Part shown: positions 63,412 through 64,000 of the stretch, one piece after another | Layout of the letters: each line of letters opens with the position of its first letter | Position numbering within the stretch: position 1 is the first letter of the stretch | DNA from: Phylloscopus collybita | Taxonomy: Eukaryota; Chordata; Aves; Passeriformes; Phylloscopidae | NCBI GenBank assembly: GCA_027886175.1 | Contig: JAJNNQ010000026.1 | Location: forward strand, 10,082,001-10,146,000 | Direction of reading: 5' to 3' | Length of the DNA stretch: 64,000 nt | Translations under genes and position numbers: made by a program | The notes under the pieces: model-generated | The model's input: the letters and a program-made list of their open reading frames with translations, nothing else | Told to the model about the DNA's origin: nothing | Database searches by the model: none

Positions 63412-64000
63412 CCTGGAGAAGTTTTTGGAATAGTTCTTGGTGTGATTTTGGAAAAGGCCTAGGAACCTTCAGATGAAGAAGTACAAAAGTCTTCAAAAAA
63501 AGCAAATCTGTGCTGTTCTAGATGTTTGTCAGTCTAGGGCAGAAAAATCAAATAGACAGTCTCAATCACCATTGAGAAAGAGGTAATGGAGAATAACTGA
63601 ACTAGTACCAACAAACACCTGGAATATGGAAAAGAAAGCATATTGGTTTTGCTCAGGCTAGTTCACTTGAAATAGATAATAGCATCAATGTAATAGATTT
63701 CTGTAAAATGCTGAACTGATGTTGTATTGCTTTTTGATTTAAAACCTAGATAAAATAAAATCAGTATCACAGAAACTAAACTTTGGAGGCATATTGAATC
63801 TCAAAATATAACTGTAAAGAGGGAACCATCAATGAACAGCTGCAGGGTTCTGAAGAGATCACTGTTTTTCCTACAATATTTAATGTTTTTATAAAGAAAC
63901 TGGAAGTGCAAAAACAATTACTGACTGAACTTACAAAAGCACGAAGATCAAGGGAAGAATGATAAAGTAAAAAAGGAATCAGTCACTGTCACAGAAAAAA
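63412..64000. other. Unique sequence to window end
   Basis: No gene or repeat recognised. Confidence 0.55.

Overview
The window looks like a gene-free stretch of a bird nuclear genome, most likely a songbird (passerine). The main evidence is retroposon content. Several fragments carry the 3' end typical of chicken-repeat-1 (CR1) LINEs, with the 8-bp ATTCTATG-type tail. One short element at about 13.2-13.34 kb, on the minus strand, joins a tRNA-Ile-like head to a CR1-like tail. That is the architecture I know from the zebra finch SINE family TguSINE1. There is no bacterial-style gene organisation. The sequence is AT-rich, visibly CpG-poor and full of A/T homopolymers and microsatellites.

I found no protein-coding gene or exon I can defend. 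The stop-free stretches are all short (151 codons at most) and of ordinary random character, or they run through simple repeats or across retroposon edges. The window is therefore best read as intergenic desert or the inside of a very long intron. No tRNA, rRNA, CRISPR array or retroviral gene was recognised.

Layout: 0-13 kb is unique sequence with an A/C-rich tract (2.64 kb) and a short CR1 tail (6.48 kb). At 13.2 kb lies the tRNA-Ile/CR1 SINE beside a poly-T run. A G/T-rich tract (17.3 kb) and a (GAGAA)14 array (18.96 kb) follow, then a CR1 tail (21.6 kb). A small CpG cluster framed by an inverted repeat sits at 24.76 kb, next to a GC-rich block (25.2-25.6 kb). A poly-T/G-rich tract with quadruplex potential is at 26.45-26.59 kb. 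Unique sequence then runs to 34.9 kb. The 35-43 kb part holds microsatellites, two CR1 fragments (36.7 and 39.4 kb) and a compound pentanucleotide array (42.44 kb). A perfect 42-bp palindrome lies at 45.88 kb, and a 48-base poly-T run beside a GC-rich block at 47.85 kb. The 51.0-52.5 kb part holds perfect hairpins and two CR1 copies in opposite orientations. A long A/C-rich tract is at 53.0 kb. Old CR1 reverse-transcriptase remnants lie at 54.8-54.9 and 55.4-55.5 kb. The remaining sequence to 64 kb is unique apart from A/T and GA tracts.

No genes act together here. The biology is retroposon decay (CR1 and a SINE that probably used CR1 machinery) plus simple-sequence expansion. All family assignments rest on remembered consensus features and visible motifs, not on a database search.
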